Of a stretch of DNA of 64,000 nucleotides, positions 45,061-55,818 are shown one piece after another; position 1 is the stretch's first letter, and each line of letters starts with the position of its first letter. Below the pieces are notes generated by a model that was not told where the DNA came from, made no database searches, and was given only the letters and a program-made list of their open reading frames with translations. This stretch comes from Clusia tigrina. Taxonomy: Eukaryota; Arthropoda; Insecta; Diptera; Clusiidae. The translations under genes were made by a program, and so were the position numbers. Location of the stretch: the NCBI GenBank assembly GCA_920105625.2, contig OV050030.1:136571418-136635417 (forward strand), given 5' to 3'.

Positions 45061-47425
45061 AGAAGTGTTAACTATTTAGAGAGGGATGAATTACCGTTGT
45101 ATGCGATTAATAGTAGTAACGATGGTCCAATCAACGTTATAGTTTCCATTGATAACGCAGATTATGCAATGCAATTAGATACCGGGTCGGAAAATTGTGT
45201 AATTTCGAAAAAAACGTTTTATAATTCTTTTCGTAAATACGGCTTACGCGAAATTCAAACGATGTTGAAGCCTTACAATGGGGCCAGCATAACACCATTG
45301 GGCGCATGTGATTTAACAGTGCGACATAAAAACGTAACAAAAGTTATTCCTTTTCTAGTAATAGAAAATGGAGGTCCACCACTGTTGGGACGAAGTTTTT
45401 TGAAATCTTTTGAAATAGAGTTTTCGAGTTTAAATTATGCTAATGAAAGTAATGCAGTAAGCCGCATCATAGCTAAATTCAAGGATTGGTTTGAAGGATC
45501 CTTAGGATTATTTAACAAAGGCAAGGCAATGTTACGAGTAAAAGAAGATATGAAACCTAAATTTTTCAGACCAAGACCACTCCCCTTGGCAATAAAGGAA
45601 AAAGTTGAAAAAGAAATTGATAAGTTGGTTGAATTAAAGATTTTAAAACCAGTTGAGTTTTGTGAGTGGGGGACGCCGATAGTCCCGATTATAAAAAAAG
45701 ATGGAGGCATTCGTATATGCGGTGACTTTAAGGTTACATTAAATCCACACAAGTTGAAAAGTACCCATTACCTCGAATCGAGGAGATATTTGCAAAATTG
45801 CACAAGGGTGTTGAATTTACAAAATTAGATTTGAGTTCAGCATATCAGCAAATAGAGTTGGATGAGGAGCCACGTAAGTTTACCACGATTTCTACATCGA
45901 AGGGTCTGTTCCAGTACACGAGATTAATTTACGGACTTGCGTCCGCACCAGCCATTTTGCAAAACATTATGGAGTCTTTACTTTTAGGAGTGAGAGGTGT
46001 TGTAGTTTTCCTAGACGACATCTTGATTAGTGCTCCAGATAGAAAAACTCATATTAAAAGGCTTGAAGAAGTTCTCACAATATTAAGTAAAGCTGGCTTG
46101 AAACTTGCAAGCCAGAAATGTGAATTTTTTTGTAAGGAAATTAAATACTTAGGTCATGTGATTAAAAAAGATGGACTGCACACAAATCCAGATAAAGTGA
46201 ATGAAATTAAAAATTTACCAAGTCCAGCAAATGTTAAGGAGCTTCAATCTTTTCTGGGTATGGTTAATTTTTACAGACGTTTCATTCCCGAAATGTCTAC
46301 GCTGCTAAGTCCACTTCACAAGTTACTACAAAAAAATCAAAAGTTTGAATGGAATAAAAAATGTTCAGAGGTGGTAGAACAGCTAAAGCAATTGCTTGTT
46401 ACAAAAAGGTGCCTAGCACATTTTAACCCAAATTTCAAAACTAAATTGACTGTTGACGCCAGTCCAGTGGAGGTGAGTGCTATTTTGTCACAAGTAGATA
46501 GGAGAAGTCGATTGAGTTTGCTTCAAAAAGATTGTCTGAGACTGAGAGAAGATATTCACTGCTGGACCGGGAAGCGGTAGCCATTCTTTTCGGGGTGAAA
46601 AAGTTTCATTCGTATATATTTGGCCGTCAGTTTACTCTAGTGACTGACAACAAACCGTTACAACATATTTTCAGCCCCAAAAAAGGAATTCCAGTAATGG
46701 CATCCAATAGGCTTCATCGGGTTATCAGTTTGATATTTCTCATGTCAAGTCCGAAGAAAATATAGCGGTTTTTTTTTCAAGACATCCACAAGAATCGGAA
46801 AGGGCAGATTTACATTTTCCGGCCGATGTTTACTTAAATTATACTCGTGAAGTTAATAATGAAAGTAATATGATTAATCTAGGGTTAATTAAGATAGAGA
46901 CCCAAAGGGACAAATTATTGCAACAGATTAGTAATTTAATATAGGTCGGATGGCCAAAAGATAACAAGGACAGTGAATTATTACCCTATTTTCGAAAAAG
47001 GTTCGAACTTTCCGAGGAATCGGGATGCATTTTTTGGGGTTACAGAGTAATTGTACCAAAATCACTGCAGGCAAATGTTGTGAGATTCCTACATGAAACG
47101 CATATGGGAATAATTAAAATGAAGTATATGGCACGTGAAACGTGTTGGTGGCCAACCCAAAGCCAGGATTTGGAACTGGTGGCAAAAAGTTGCGATGCAT
47201 GTCGCTTGACAAGTTAGAGTCCAAATAAGCAGGAGTTAATTCCTTGGAAAAGAAGTGACGAAGTCTGGTCACGCATTCACATCGCTTTTTTCGGGCCGAT
47301 AATGAATAGATCATGTTTGGTTGTAGTAGATAGTACGAGCAAGTGGGTCGAATGTATTGACATGGGCAATAGCACAACGACTAGAGCGGTTATATAGGTA
47401 CTTAGAGAAATTTTTTCACGTTTTT
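45061..47425 (+). pseudogene. Mag-like gypsy pol: protease, RT, RNase H, partial integrase
   Basis: The protease has AMQLDTGSENCVIS (DTGS). GGPPLLGRSFL precedes RT, which runs GIRICGDFKVTLNPH, then (after a shift near 45780) FTKLDLSSAYQQIELDE, GVVVFLDDILISAPD (catalytic) and KYLGHVIKKDGLH. RNase H has LTVDASPVEVSAILSQ, then DREAVAILFGVKKF in another frame, and LVTDNKPLQHIF. The integrase zinc finger is HETHMGIIKMK, then CDACRLTS. The first catalytic position reads RIHIAFFGPI, with Ala for the usual Asp. The rest of the integrase is deleted. Confidence 0.83.
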
Positions 47426-47467
47426 GTCTATGAACAGAAATAAAAGAAGAACGATCACCAGCTTACA
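47426..47467 (+). repeat. Remnant of Mag-like gypsy 3' LTR
   Basis: 42 bases are identical to the end of the 5' LTR (GTCTATGAACAG to CAGCTTACA), followed by the ATCAT duplication. No sequence difference from the 5' copy was seen, so the insertion may be fairly young, but the sample is short. Confidence 0.85.
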
Positions 47468-47844
47468 ATCATAATCATCATTAACATCATTATCATCATC
47501 ATCATCATTCTCTTCATCATCATCATTATCATAGTTTTCATCCAGGACAGTCCTTGAAATATTTTCTTTATTTTTCAAGTTTCCAATTATTTCATTCAGA
47601 GGTTTTGTTATAGGTTGAAATGTATCTTCCAACAGATTTGAAATTTTTTAGTTTTTCTGTTAATACTGCTCTTGTCTTTACTTTATCTTTTAGTAGTTTA
47701 TTATTTTTATATATGGTGCTTCCTTTTTTCGATTTCTACCGGCCAATGTTCTCTATTTAGTATCTGCTTTCAATCTGCTATCAATCTGAACTGCTATTGA
47801 TCTGCTTTACATCAGGTCTCTCATAATGGAAAGATATTATCAAA

Positions 47845-48506
47845 TCATTTTCGATATCGTCCTTTATTTATTAAATCATCCTTACTTACAACAACAAACC
47901 CATACTTATCTCTCCAACATTCACTACAAATCTTCATAAATTGATTAAAAGACATATCAACGATAATATGATCATTATATATATGCTTAACATTCATTTC
48001 ATCTTGTTTAAATATAATAATTATATTTGCATTATTAAATGTTTTGGAATTTTCGTATAAGTATGACATAAATAAAAACAGTCAATCAACTTGTGTCTTC
48101 CCATACAAAAATAATCTCTTATTGTGTTTTGTTTATCACAAATTACATCATCGAATATTATTATGGAGTGTGGTTTAGCTTTAACTGGACTTATAACTTT
48201 TTCATTTTCCGAAAATGTAAAAAGGTTTATTCCCTTTATTGGATCAATCAATTTCTTTAGGTAGCAATATTTTGGTTGATACAAAGATTTTGAATATATG
48301 TAAATATTTTTGAAATTAAGACCATTAGGACTTGCTATTAGACTAAGCATAACATTTGTCTTGCCACAGTCTGATGGTTATACAATAAGTGCACGTATTG
48401 AATTTGGTAAAAGTGAACTATGAATAATCTTTTGTTTTTTCCCTTTCATATAGATATCATCAGCATTTCTTATTAAAATTTGCTTATGTTGCTTCTTTAA
48501 TCGCAT
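47845..48506 (-). pseudogene. Polinton genome-packaging ATPase
   Basis: This would be the FtsK/A32-type motor that fills the capsid with DNA. ATG at 48506 (MRLKKQHKQILIRNADDIY). Walker A reads V-stop-PSDCGKTNVML: a TAA at 48378-48380 replaces the first Gly codon. NFKNIYIYSKSLYQPKY and the Walker B SIIIFDDVICDKQNTI follow, then FCMGRHKLIDCFYLCHTYTK. After a frameshift near 48050 the end is FKQDEMNVKHIY, DMSFNQFMKICSECW and YGFVVVSKDDLINKGRY. About 220 codons. The gene faces away from the PLA2-like gene. Confidence 0.85.
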
Positions 48507-48640
48507 ATTGATAACTAATATATTTTCTATATAAATTCTCTATTATATGTAGAAAGTATCTCATTTCGATTTGTAATGCTAACACGAATGGGTCTTGACT
48601 ATTTCATATAACAAAAACAAAAATTGTTATAAACTATAAC
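48507..48640. promoter_or_regulatory. Divergent promoter region of ATPase and PLA2-like gene
   Basis: About 130 AT-rich bases separate two genes that face away from each other. No TATA word with good match was found, so this is inferred from arrangement only. Confidence 0.3.
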
Positions 48641-49371
48641 AAAAGAAATACACATAATCAGATTAAGATTGGCAGGGGACTCGTAAACAACTTAATAAAC
48701 GCATTACCTTTTGAACTACATTTACCTGGTTATCAGTTCTGTGGACCAGGAATAAAATTAAAAGAACGTTTAGCAAGAGGAGATAAAGGAATAAATCCAT
48801 TGGATGCGGCTTGCAAAGAGCATGATATTGTATATCCACAATCAAAAGATATAAATAAAACATTACGCTGACCAAATATTAGCGGAGAAAGCTTGGGGAC
48901 GAGTAAAATCAAAAGATAGTAATTTAAGAGAACGTGCAGACGCTTGGTTTGTAACAAACGCAATGAAGACAAAAGTTAAATTTGGATTAGGAATGAAAAA
49001 TAACATTCGTAAAACAAGGAAATTAAAGAAAAAAAGAAGAAAGACAAAAGGATATAATAAAAAATTATTTTCAACTACTATCAGAAACACCTTGAAAATC
49101 TTAAAAAAAGAAAAAACCTGATAATATAAATGCTGCTATTAAAATTGCCCAAAAAGCTGTACATTCAAGTTTTAGAAAGAAAAAGAAATCTAATATTGCC
49201 ATACCGAGAGTTATTCCAGTACCAAAAATTGGTGGATTTTTTCCATTAATTCCAGTTTTAACAGCGTTGTCTGCACTTGGTGGTTTAGCTACTGGTGGAT
49301 CAGCTATTGCAAAAGCTATAAATAATAAAAAATGGAAAGGAACAACTAGCAGAGGATACGCGTCACAATAA
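48641..49371 (+). pseudogene. Polinton minor virion protein with phospholipase A2-like domain
   Basis: The readable part starts near 48665 (KIGRGLVNNLINALPFELHL); no ATG remains at a suitable place. The PLA2-like core is YQFCGPGIKLKERLARGDKG (calcium-loop-like GPG), then NPLDAACKEHDIVY (the HD catalytic pair). A frameshift near 48865 leads to AEKAWGRVKSKDSNLRERAD and a Lys/Arg-rich segment. After a stop or shift near 49120, INAAIKIAQKAVHSSFRK and the hydrophobic GGFFPLIPVLTALSALGGLA end at TAA (49369-49371). A PLA2 fold with a hydrophobic tail recalls parvovirus VP1 and adenovirus core or pVI-like proteins that help the particle pass membranes; for this gene that is inference. Confidence 0.7.
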
Positions 49372-49375
49372 ATAC

Positions 49376-49752
49376 ATGGAGTCAATCGCTATGGGTAAAG
49401 GTTTACATCTTAAACCATATAAGAAAGGATTTGGACTTTATTACAATCAACATTTAAAAAACTTTTAAAGAACCTACCCAAACAACCACTAACAGATAAT
49501 GATTTGAATAAATATGGTAAACAACTTAATCATTTTAGAGGTGTTTTTATGCGTGATTGTTTACCTAAAAAACCATTACCTCAAGAATGTGGTATTGTTA
49601 ATTTAGATGACTCAAGCGGTCCTGGAACACATTGGGGAGCGTACTACAAAAATCACAACTATAAGGAATATTTTGATAGTTTTGGCGACTTACAACCACC
49701 ACTAGAAATAGTTAATTATTTAAAAGCACCTATTGAATATAATTATAAATAA
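49376..49752 (+). pseudogene. Polinton adenovirus-type cysteine protease
   Basis: This would cleave capsid precursor proteins. The start is ATG at 49391 (MGKGLHLKPYKKGFGL) or 49376. A one-base change near 49465 shifts the frame to KKLLKNLPKQPLTDNDLNKY. From 49504 the frame is clean: HFRGVFMRDCLPKKPLPQEC, GIVNLDDSSGPGTHWGAYYK (His of the triad), then EYFDSFGDLQPPLEI (Asp). The distal segment with the catalytic Cys (usually in a Q..xxxxCG block) is not seen before the stop, so the active site may be incomplete or short. The 5' end follows the PLA2-like gene by 4 bases. Confidence 0.8.
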
Positions 49753-50060
49753 AAACAAAAATTCAATACTTTCAACTGTGGACATTTATGTTTAAAATTT
49801 CTTTTTCAAAAATACAATTTTAAATAAAAAACATTCATGTTTTATTTATTTAAAAAAGGAAGCTACTATTTTTTTAGTAAATAGAAATATATAACGAAGT
49901 GTAGTTTTCAACACTTAATTCTTATCAGAAAATACAAATATAGAATGAAGTGTACTTTTCATGCATATAGTATATACTAGCTTTAGTATAAAAGTGAGAA
50001 TGTTTTCCATAGTTGGAATATTTTTCATATAATTTTCAATTGAGCAACAATTAAAAAAGA
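49753..50060 (+). promoter_or_regulatory. Intergenic region with candidate pPolB promoter
   Basis: Poly(A)-type words (AATAAAAA near 49750 and 49825) follow the protease stop. TATAAAAG at 49987-49994 lies 67 bases before the polymerase ATG. Two similar words with core GAAGTGTA and TTTTCA occur at about 49896-49914 and 49952-49970, and may be promoter elements. All of this is inference from position. Confidence 0.45.
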
Positions 50061-53000
50061 ATGGAGCAGAATAAAAATAAATTTATTAAAAATGCCAAAT
50101 TGGCCTTTGAAAATGCTGAACAAAACCATTTAATGGCTAACGAAGGAGTTAAAGCCTGCACTAAATATTTGCGTGCTCTTAAAATGCAGCTTGCTAGAGC
50201 AGAAACTGTGGGCGCCAAACATCATTTAATGGATGCTATAGGAGTAGTAAAAGGTTATCGGGCTCGGTGCAAGCATCTACATTTGCATTCTGACGCCAAT
50301 CTTTCGAAACGAAGAAAAAATTGGACCTCTAATAGAGTTAAATGGGAAGATGTTGAGTCAACCTTTCGTACACGGTGAGTTTAATTTTATTACTATTAAC
50401 AAATGTTCTTAACTAAAAAATGTTTTTTATTTTTATTCATAGAATTCGAAGTGCAGTCATTGTAAACCTTACTCATAAGGATATTAAGAGTTTCATGGAA
50501 GATTGCTGTAAAGTTTTCAACTGTCAGATAAAGAAAATCTTAAGGGATACACCTTTCCTTAAGATAAATGGCATATTCTGCGGAGAGTTTGTAATTAAAA
50601 AAGATGATAAACAAGTTTGGGATTTAAAATATATAAATACAAAAAATGTCCCAGTTTATCAAGATACTAATCTGAAAATATGGTTTGAGGAAAATGTTCT
50701 GTTCTGTTGTACTGAAAAAGTTGGAAGAATTCCAGGAACGTGATAGTGGTTGGGCATTGTCCGCCATCTTAAACTTGAGTGTTAACATAAACATGTCTAC
50801 TCCACAGCTTGGTTCTATGTACATACGAATGCCGAAGGAAATTCAGAGCAAGAAGGCATGCATCAAAGTAAAAAATAATGATAATGCATGCTTTGTCTGG
50901 GCGATAATATCAGCCCTCCATCCTGTTGAACGACATTCTGATCGAGTATCATCCTATCCTCATTACAAAGATATTTTCAATATGAAGGAGATACAATTTC
51001 CAATGACAATTAAACAAATCCCACGCTTCGAGAAACCAAATAACCTCTCTGTCAACGTCTACATCCTTAAAAAGATAAGGAAGGAACTTCTTGTGCTCCC
51101 TACATATTTAACAAAGAATAAAAAGGAGCAGCACGTAAATCTGTTGATAGTGCAGAATAAATATTATGAAGAGAAAAAGGAAGATAATGATGATGATGAT
51201 GATAATGATGATGATGATGATAATGATGATAATGAGAAACCAATCAGATACCACTTTGTGTGGATAAAAAATTGAAGCAGGCTTTCTATCCAGTCAGATG
51301 TCTGCAAACACAAAAAACAAATATTTCTGTGACCGGTGCCTCCGCTACTTCCACTCTCAAATACGACTGCAGCAGCATGTTGAAGATTGTGAAAAAGTGA
51401 ACAACTGTAAAATCAGAATGCCAACAGATGAGGAAAAATTTGTAAGCTTCAAAAATTATAAATATAAGATAATGTCTCCATTTGTGATATATGCCGATTT
51501 GGAATGTATTTTGGAGAAGACAACTTCACGAAATTCATATCAGAAGCATATACCATATAGTGTCGGCTTTTATGTTCAGTGTATGTACGACCCCACGCTT
51601 TCGTTTTATAAACGCTATCGTGGTGGAAACTGTCTTCAATGGTTTGTAAGCGAATTTAAGCAATTCGCTGAAGATGTCGAAACAGTATTCCTTTGCCCTC
51701 TTCCAATGGATAAATTATCCATTGAACAAAATCGTGATTTTGAATTGGCTACTACATGTCATATATGTAAGAAATCATTTAAAGATGAGAATAGAAAAGT
51801 GCGGGTACCATTGTCATTTAACGGGTATTTATCGTGGACCCGCGCATGAGGAATGTAACATAAATTTCAAGGATTCCCATACGATTCCTATTATTTTTCA
51901 TAACCTCAGTGGTTATGACGCTCATTTCATAATTAAAAATTTGGCTTTAGATTTGAAAGGACGTATCCAACTCGTTCCAATAAATAAAGATCGCTACATT
52001 TCATTTACAAAGAATTTGGAAGAATTTTTAATAAAATTCGGCTTTATTGATTCCTTCAAATTTATTGGAAGTAGTTTGGATACTTTAGCATCATCCCTTT
52101 CCTCATTTCCAATTTTAAAATCACAATTTCAAGATTTGAGCGATGACCAGTTAAGTCTGTTAACTCCTAAGGGTGTTTTTCCTTACGATTATTGTGAAGA
52201 TGCTTCAAAATTTTCCGAAACCTCTTTGCCTAATGTTTCTCAATTTTATAATAAATTGAATAATACTAGTATCAGTCGGGAAGAGTATGCACATGCCTGC
52301 AATGTTTGGACTAAATTGAATATAAATAATTTGGGGGAATATTCAGACATGTACTTAAAGACTGATGTTCTTTTACTAGCAGATGTTTTTGAACAATTTC
52401 GTTCAAGTTGCTATCAAACATACAGTTTAGATCCCGCTCACTATTTCACTTTACCGGGTTATACATGGGATGCTATGCTTAAACATTCTAACATAACTCT
52501 CGAACTATTTACAGATGTTGATATGCTCATGTTTGTAGAGCGAGGTATTCGTGGGGGTCTTAGTCAGTGTAATAAACGGTATACTAAAGCAAACAACAAG
52601 TACATGACCAATTATGATGCTGCACAACCATCAAAATACTTGATGTACTTCGATGTAAATAATCAATATGGTTGGGCAATGTCTCAATATCTCCCCCATA
52701 GTGATTTTAATTGGGTAGAAGATTTAGAAAATTTAAAAGCAGAGGATATATCTGATGATTCAGATATAGGGTATATCCTTGAAATAGACTTAGAATATCC
52801 AAATAATCTTCACGATCAACATAATGATTTCCCTTTATGCCCCGAGCATGCTACACCTCAAGGCTCAAAACAGAGGAAATTAACGGGTACTTTGTTTAAC
52901 AAAACAAAGTACATAATCCATTATCGCAGTCTTAAGCAGGCTTTAAAATATGGCCTTAGATTAACTAAAATTCATAAAATTCCTCAATTTAAGCAATCTC

Positions 53001-53150
53001 TTTGGCTCAAATCATATATTTATTTAAACACGAATCTTCGAAAATTAGCCGAAAATGAATTTGAAAAAAATCTTTTCAAACTCATGATAAATGCCATCTT
53101 TGGGAAAACTATAGAGAATATCCGAAAGTATAGTATTATCAAACTGGTAG
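50061..53150 (+). pseudogene. Polinton protein-primed DNA polymerase B, C-terminally truncated
   Basis: This would replicate the element. ATG at 50061. The N-terminal part has ARAETVGAKHHLMDAIG; the frame passes an intron at 50375-50442 into IRSAVIVNLTHKDIKSFM. After a shift near 50700 come LEEFQERDSGWALSAILNLS and an Asp-rich run. A break at about 51275 precedes FCDRCLRYFHSQIRLQQH (zinc finger). Exonuclease: FVIYADLECIL (Exo I), FHNLSGYDAHFI (Exo II), DMYLKTDVLLLADVF (Exo III). Polymerase: LMYFDVNNQYGWAMSQYLP (motif A) and KLMINAIFGKTIENI (motif B). Motif C (DTDS) is absent: the gene is cut at about 53155 by a Jockey fragment. About 1000 codons remain. Confidence 0.88.
50375..50442 (+). other. 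Intron in the Polinton DNA polymerase gene
   Basis: 68 bases, GTGAGT at the 5' end and TTTTTATTCATAG at the 3' end. Splicing joins ...TFRT to RIRSAV in frame, and the sequence has in-frame stops. Length and signals are standard for flies. An intron in a polymerase gene fits nuclear transcription of Polintons. Confidence 0.75.
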
Positions 53151-53154
53151 CAAA

Positions 53155-54110
53155 ATGGAAGGGTCGAGGTGGTTCAAAAATTACTTTTGTGTATAATGTT
53201 GCCTTGATATCATATATTTCTCTGTTGTTTGTATTCTGTTTCAGATTTAAATAAAATATTGGGAGGGGGCTTTTTGTAACTGTTTGCCTAATATTAGATA
53301 TATGTACCAATTCTTGGCCAAATCCTTCTATTGCCTCCTTAATATCCTGCAGTGGCACTGTAAGGGAAAACACTACCCTTCAAGACAACATCAAATGTTT
53401 TGTCTTTTTTTAGGTTGTAAGTATGGAATTCCGTATTTTTGTCGCGAAGTGCTTGTGCTATTGTTCTGTACTTGTCTTCTGTTTTTGGTTGTATTTTGAC
53501 TTCTCCACCTTTCAGTAGCTTAATCATATATTCCTTTGGCGCTATAACGTTTAATAGCTCTCTTAACGGCTGGATGTTATCCACTTCTGATATAAAAATT
53601 GGAGGAGGTTTCTGTATTTTCGCCGTTACCTCTATAGTGTGTAAATTTATGTCGGTACCATCATCCTGTGCTAATTCAGCAAATCTGTTGTTAATCTAGC
53701 GTTAACTGTTGTTGTTTCAAGCCAGTATTTCACTAATGCTGATTGTTTTGAGGAATTCAGACTCTGGACTTTACCTAGCGCGTTCTTAATTATTTTTTTT
53801 GTTGTATCTCCTTCCAATTTGCTGTAGGGCTATCAGGCAGAAATTTTCCTTGGTCATTAATTTTGGGAGAGCATATATTTGATAAATTGGTTGCTGGGTT
53901 AGTGCAGTCTCTCACGAGCTCAATCTTGTTAAGCGGCGTCTCTCACCAGCTCTTTGATTATGCGTGATTATTTGGTACACTCCCGGAATGATACGGAGAG
54001 CCCGATTTAACATTCGGGTTGCTTGGCATGTTTGAATGTGTTCCAGGAGCGTTGCAATTTATTTTGTTTGTTTCTTTCCTTCACTCAAAACTGATTTAAT
54101 CACGGGAAAA
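53155..54110 (-). pseudogene. Jockey ORF1 fragment E
   Basis: The minus strand reads LNSSKQSALVKYWLETTTVN near 53760-53710, then LLNVIAPKEYMIKLLKGGEV, HTYNLKKDKTFDVVLKGSVF, and in another frame RQTVTKSPLPIFYLNLKQN and LYTKVIFEPPRP. This is the ORF1 N-terminal part with the PRE_C2HC domain, ending just before the zinc knuckles. It has at least two frame changes. Similar in layout to copy B ORF1 but diverged. It abuts and truncates the polymerase gene at about 53155. Confidence 0.72.
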
Positions 54111-54540
54111 TAAACATCTATTCACGGCGAGAATGAATTTGAAATATATGTCTCTATATATATCGGACTTACCGAATTTCAATTATTCTTATTGGCCTTT
54201 ACATTTATTTCATATTTAAAATTTTTCTTAACGTAAACATAAAATTGTATGTATTATTTAAATCTATATAGCGCATATCTAATACGTCTTAACAACCAAA
54301 CTATACATTAATAATAAAAAATGTCTGCTTTACAATAAATAATTCATTAATTATTATAAAATTTTTTTTCGAAATCATAGTCGGCATTTACTTTAATATT
54401 TAGAATACCCTTCAATAAATATACATTTTACAATAAATCGATTCATACATTTTACGTGCCGACTATTGATTTTTTATTCAAGTTCTTTTGTTTTCTTTTT
54501 CTTAATTTCGAGCAAATATATATGCTCTCCTGGCATTAAT
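54111..54540. other. AT-rich stretch, nothing recognised
   Basis: Low-complexity A/T-rich DNA with repeated words (ACAATAAAT, TTCATACATTT). No motif-bearing frame and no element ends. Confidence 0.4.
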
Positions 54541-54639
54541 TAGAATATTGTTACGAAATTGCCCTCTTGACAATTTATTCTGTCACAAATTGCGCTCCTG
54601 AGAATTTACTCTAACTCTCTGTACTCTGATTCGTACCAC

Positions 54640-55040
54640 TGGATCGTGTAGTAATCAAACAATCGCAGGTTAAATTAAAATAACTATCTTTATTTAATTT
54701 CTGCTATTTACACATTTAATATTATACTAAAAGTTTACTTGATTACAATTTGTACTTTATTTCACAATTAATCACTTTATTTAATAATGAATTTCATCAT
54801 TTTACAAAATCACAATTACAAATACTGCTGCTTCGTTTTATGATACTCAATATACACACTGTTACGATCTCTTCTTAGCTGTCTTCGACTTTGAACAGTC
54901 TTGTGGTTTTTGTAGCTTCGAATGGTTGAGCTAGAAACTTCTACAATAGCGTATAAGTTTCTGGATCTTTCTAGAATCTTATATACACCTCGCAGGAAGT
55001 TATTTACTTTCGAGAACATTCTTTACACCACTATCTCTAC
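54640..55040 (-). repeat. Probable solo or orphan LTR
   Basis: Read on the minus strand the segment has a TATA box with context GGTGTATATAAG (near 54990), several AATAAAG words (54790-54680) and an end TTGATTACTACA near 54645. CCAGTGGTACGAATCAGAG follows, which looks like a primer site starting TGG. This layout is that of a gypsy-group LTR. The outer (5') end cannot be placed exactly and no second copy is in the window. Confidence 0.45.
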
Positions 55041-55139
55041 AATGAAAGAAGCTTTTATTCGAATAGATTTTGTCTTGATTTATATACAGGATGGTGCACT
55101 CATTCTCAAACTCCAGGTGGGATCCTAAAAGTATGCAAT

Positions 55140-55321
55140 CTCATTTCAATATAAATATACAATTTCATATACATATCAATATACCAATATATATGCAAAT
55201 AGATATACATATACATATATAAATACATATACATAATCATATACATATACATGTACATATACGTATACATATACGTATGCATATACATATATACATATGT
55301 ATATATATACGTATATATACA
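55140..55321. repeat. ATACAT-type microsatellite
   Basis: About 180 bases built from ATACAT, GTATAC and ATATAC words. It ends directly at the AGTTA start of the next LTR; gypsy-group elements prefer such TATA-rich targets. Confidence 0.8.
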
Positions 55322-55727
55322 AGTTACCACGCTCTTATAGCTTACTCATCATTATACCACGACAGAGGACAGTTGCACAATAGGTCAATAAACTTATGCA
55401 CTCGCCCAAGGTTGCCTTCCATGCGTTGCACAAGCACATGGATATAGCCCACTCAGCACTCTCGCACGATCGAGTGCAATTGCACAACAGGTAACCGAAT
55501 TCTTGCATCCGCTCCAGTTTGCGCATATCCGTCGCGCAACCTTTTTTATATTTTATTTTAAGCTTATTCTATATTTCTTAGTAATAATCAATTAGCCTCT
55601 TAAGCATTTAATTGTTATAAATATAAGGTCAATAAAGAAAAAGTCGTGCAGTGTTGTTGTGACGACTCCGAAATAAAGTTATTGTTTTATTTTTTTGATG
55701 CTTCGTGGATAACGCTCCGTAACTTAC

Positions 55728-55818
<91 letters not shown>

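Larger units (their letters stand above)
44005..47467 (+). mobile_element. Ty3/gypsy element (Mag-like), 3' deleted, in Polinton
   Basis: The 5-base duplication ATCAT (44000-44004 and 47468-47472) flanks it precisely. The 5' LTR is 44005-44215. The internal region runs gag, protease, RT, RNase H and the integrase N-terminal half. At about 47425 it jumps to the last about 42 bases of the LTR (GTCTATGAACAG...TTACA). One deletion therefore removed the integrase core end and most of the 3' LTR after insertion, since the duplication is still intact. GGPPLLGRSFL in the protease-RT link is usual in Mag-type elements. Confidence 0.9.
40220..47720 (-). pseudogene. Polinton Lys/Asp-rich conserved protein, split by Tigger and gypsy
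   Basis: The N-terminal part (about 47720-47473) has LKDKVKTRAVLTEKLKN, FQPITKPLNEIIGNLKNKEN and an Asp run. It is interrupted by the gypsy element and resumes at 44004 in frame with DYYNMASFINDNDSLAN. It is very Lys-rich (43975-43286), with two copies of a PLITSQ segment. The C-terminal domain (43290-42952) reads through shifts WKMTPGLFELVF-like text and ILINTNAHKRHYQTNA-like text, then the Tigger intervenes. It ends with YWDDPNKLVNRLRLLLSS and NEIIYIIEELKEANIIL (stop 40220). The WDDPN..V.RL.LL....G....N EI..IIEELREA ending is common in Polinton-linked proteins (recalled as DUF8207-type). About 480 codons. Function unknown; the basic composition suggests nucleic-acid contact. Confidence 0.65.
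34400..53155. mobile_element. Maverick/Polinton virus-like DNA transposon, truncated and nested
   Basis: At least nine genes typical of insect Polintons are present. Minus strand: major capsid, small ORF, penton-like, integrase, fibre-like, Lys/Asp-rich conserved gene, ATPase. Plus strand: PLA2-like minor virion gene, adenain-type protease, protein-primed DNA polymerase B. Three later insertions (LOA-like 35365-36995, Tigger 40363-42949, gypsy 44005-47467) account for 7.7 kb, leaving about 11 kb of Polinton. Polymerase B is cut before its last catalytic motif by a Jockey fragment. The left side ends in an RNase H scrap, so both termini and their inverted repeats are gone. Frameshifts in most genes show it is inactive. 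Confidence 0.88.

Noticed and set aside
49101..49385. 94-codon minus-strand hydrophobic frame
   Set aside because: Antisense of the Polinton PLA2-like gene tail; the plus strand has the consistent protein text.
55106..55330. Minus-strand frame rich in Tyr, Met and Thr
   Set aside because: Translation of the ATACAT microsatellite.
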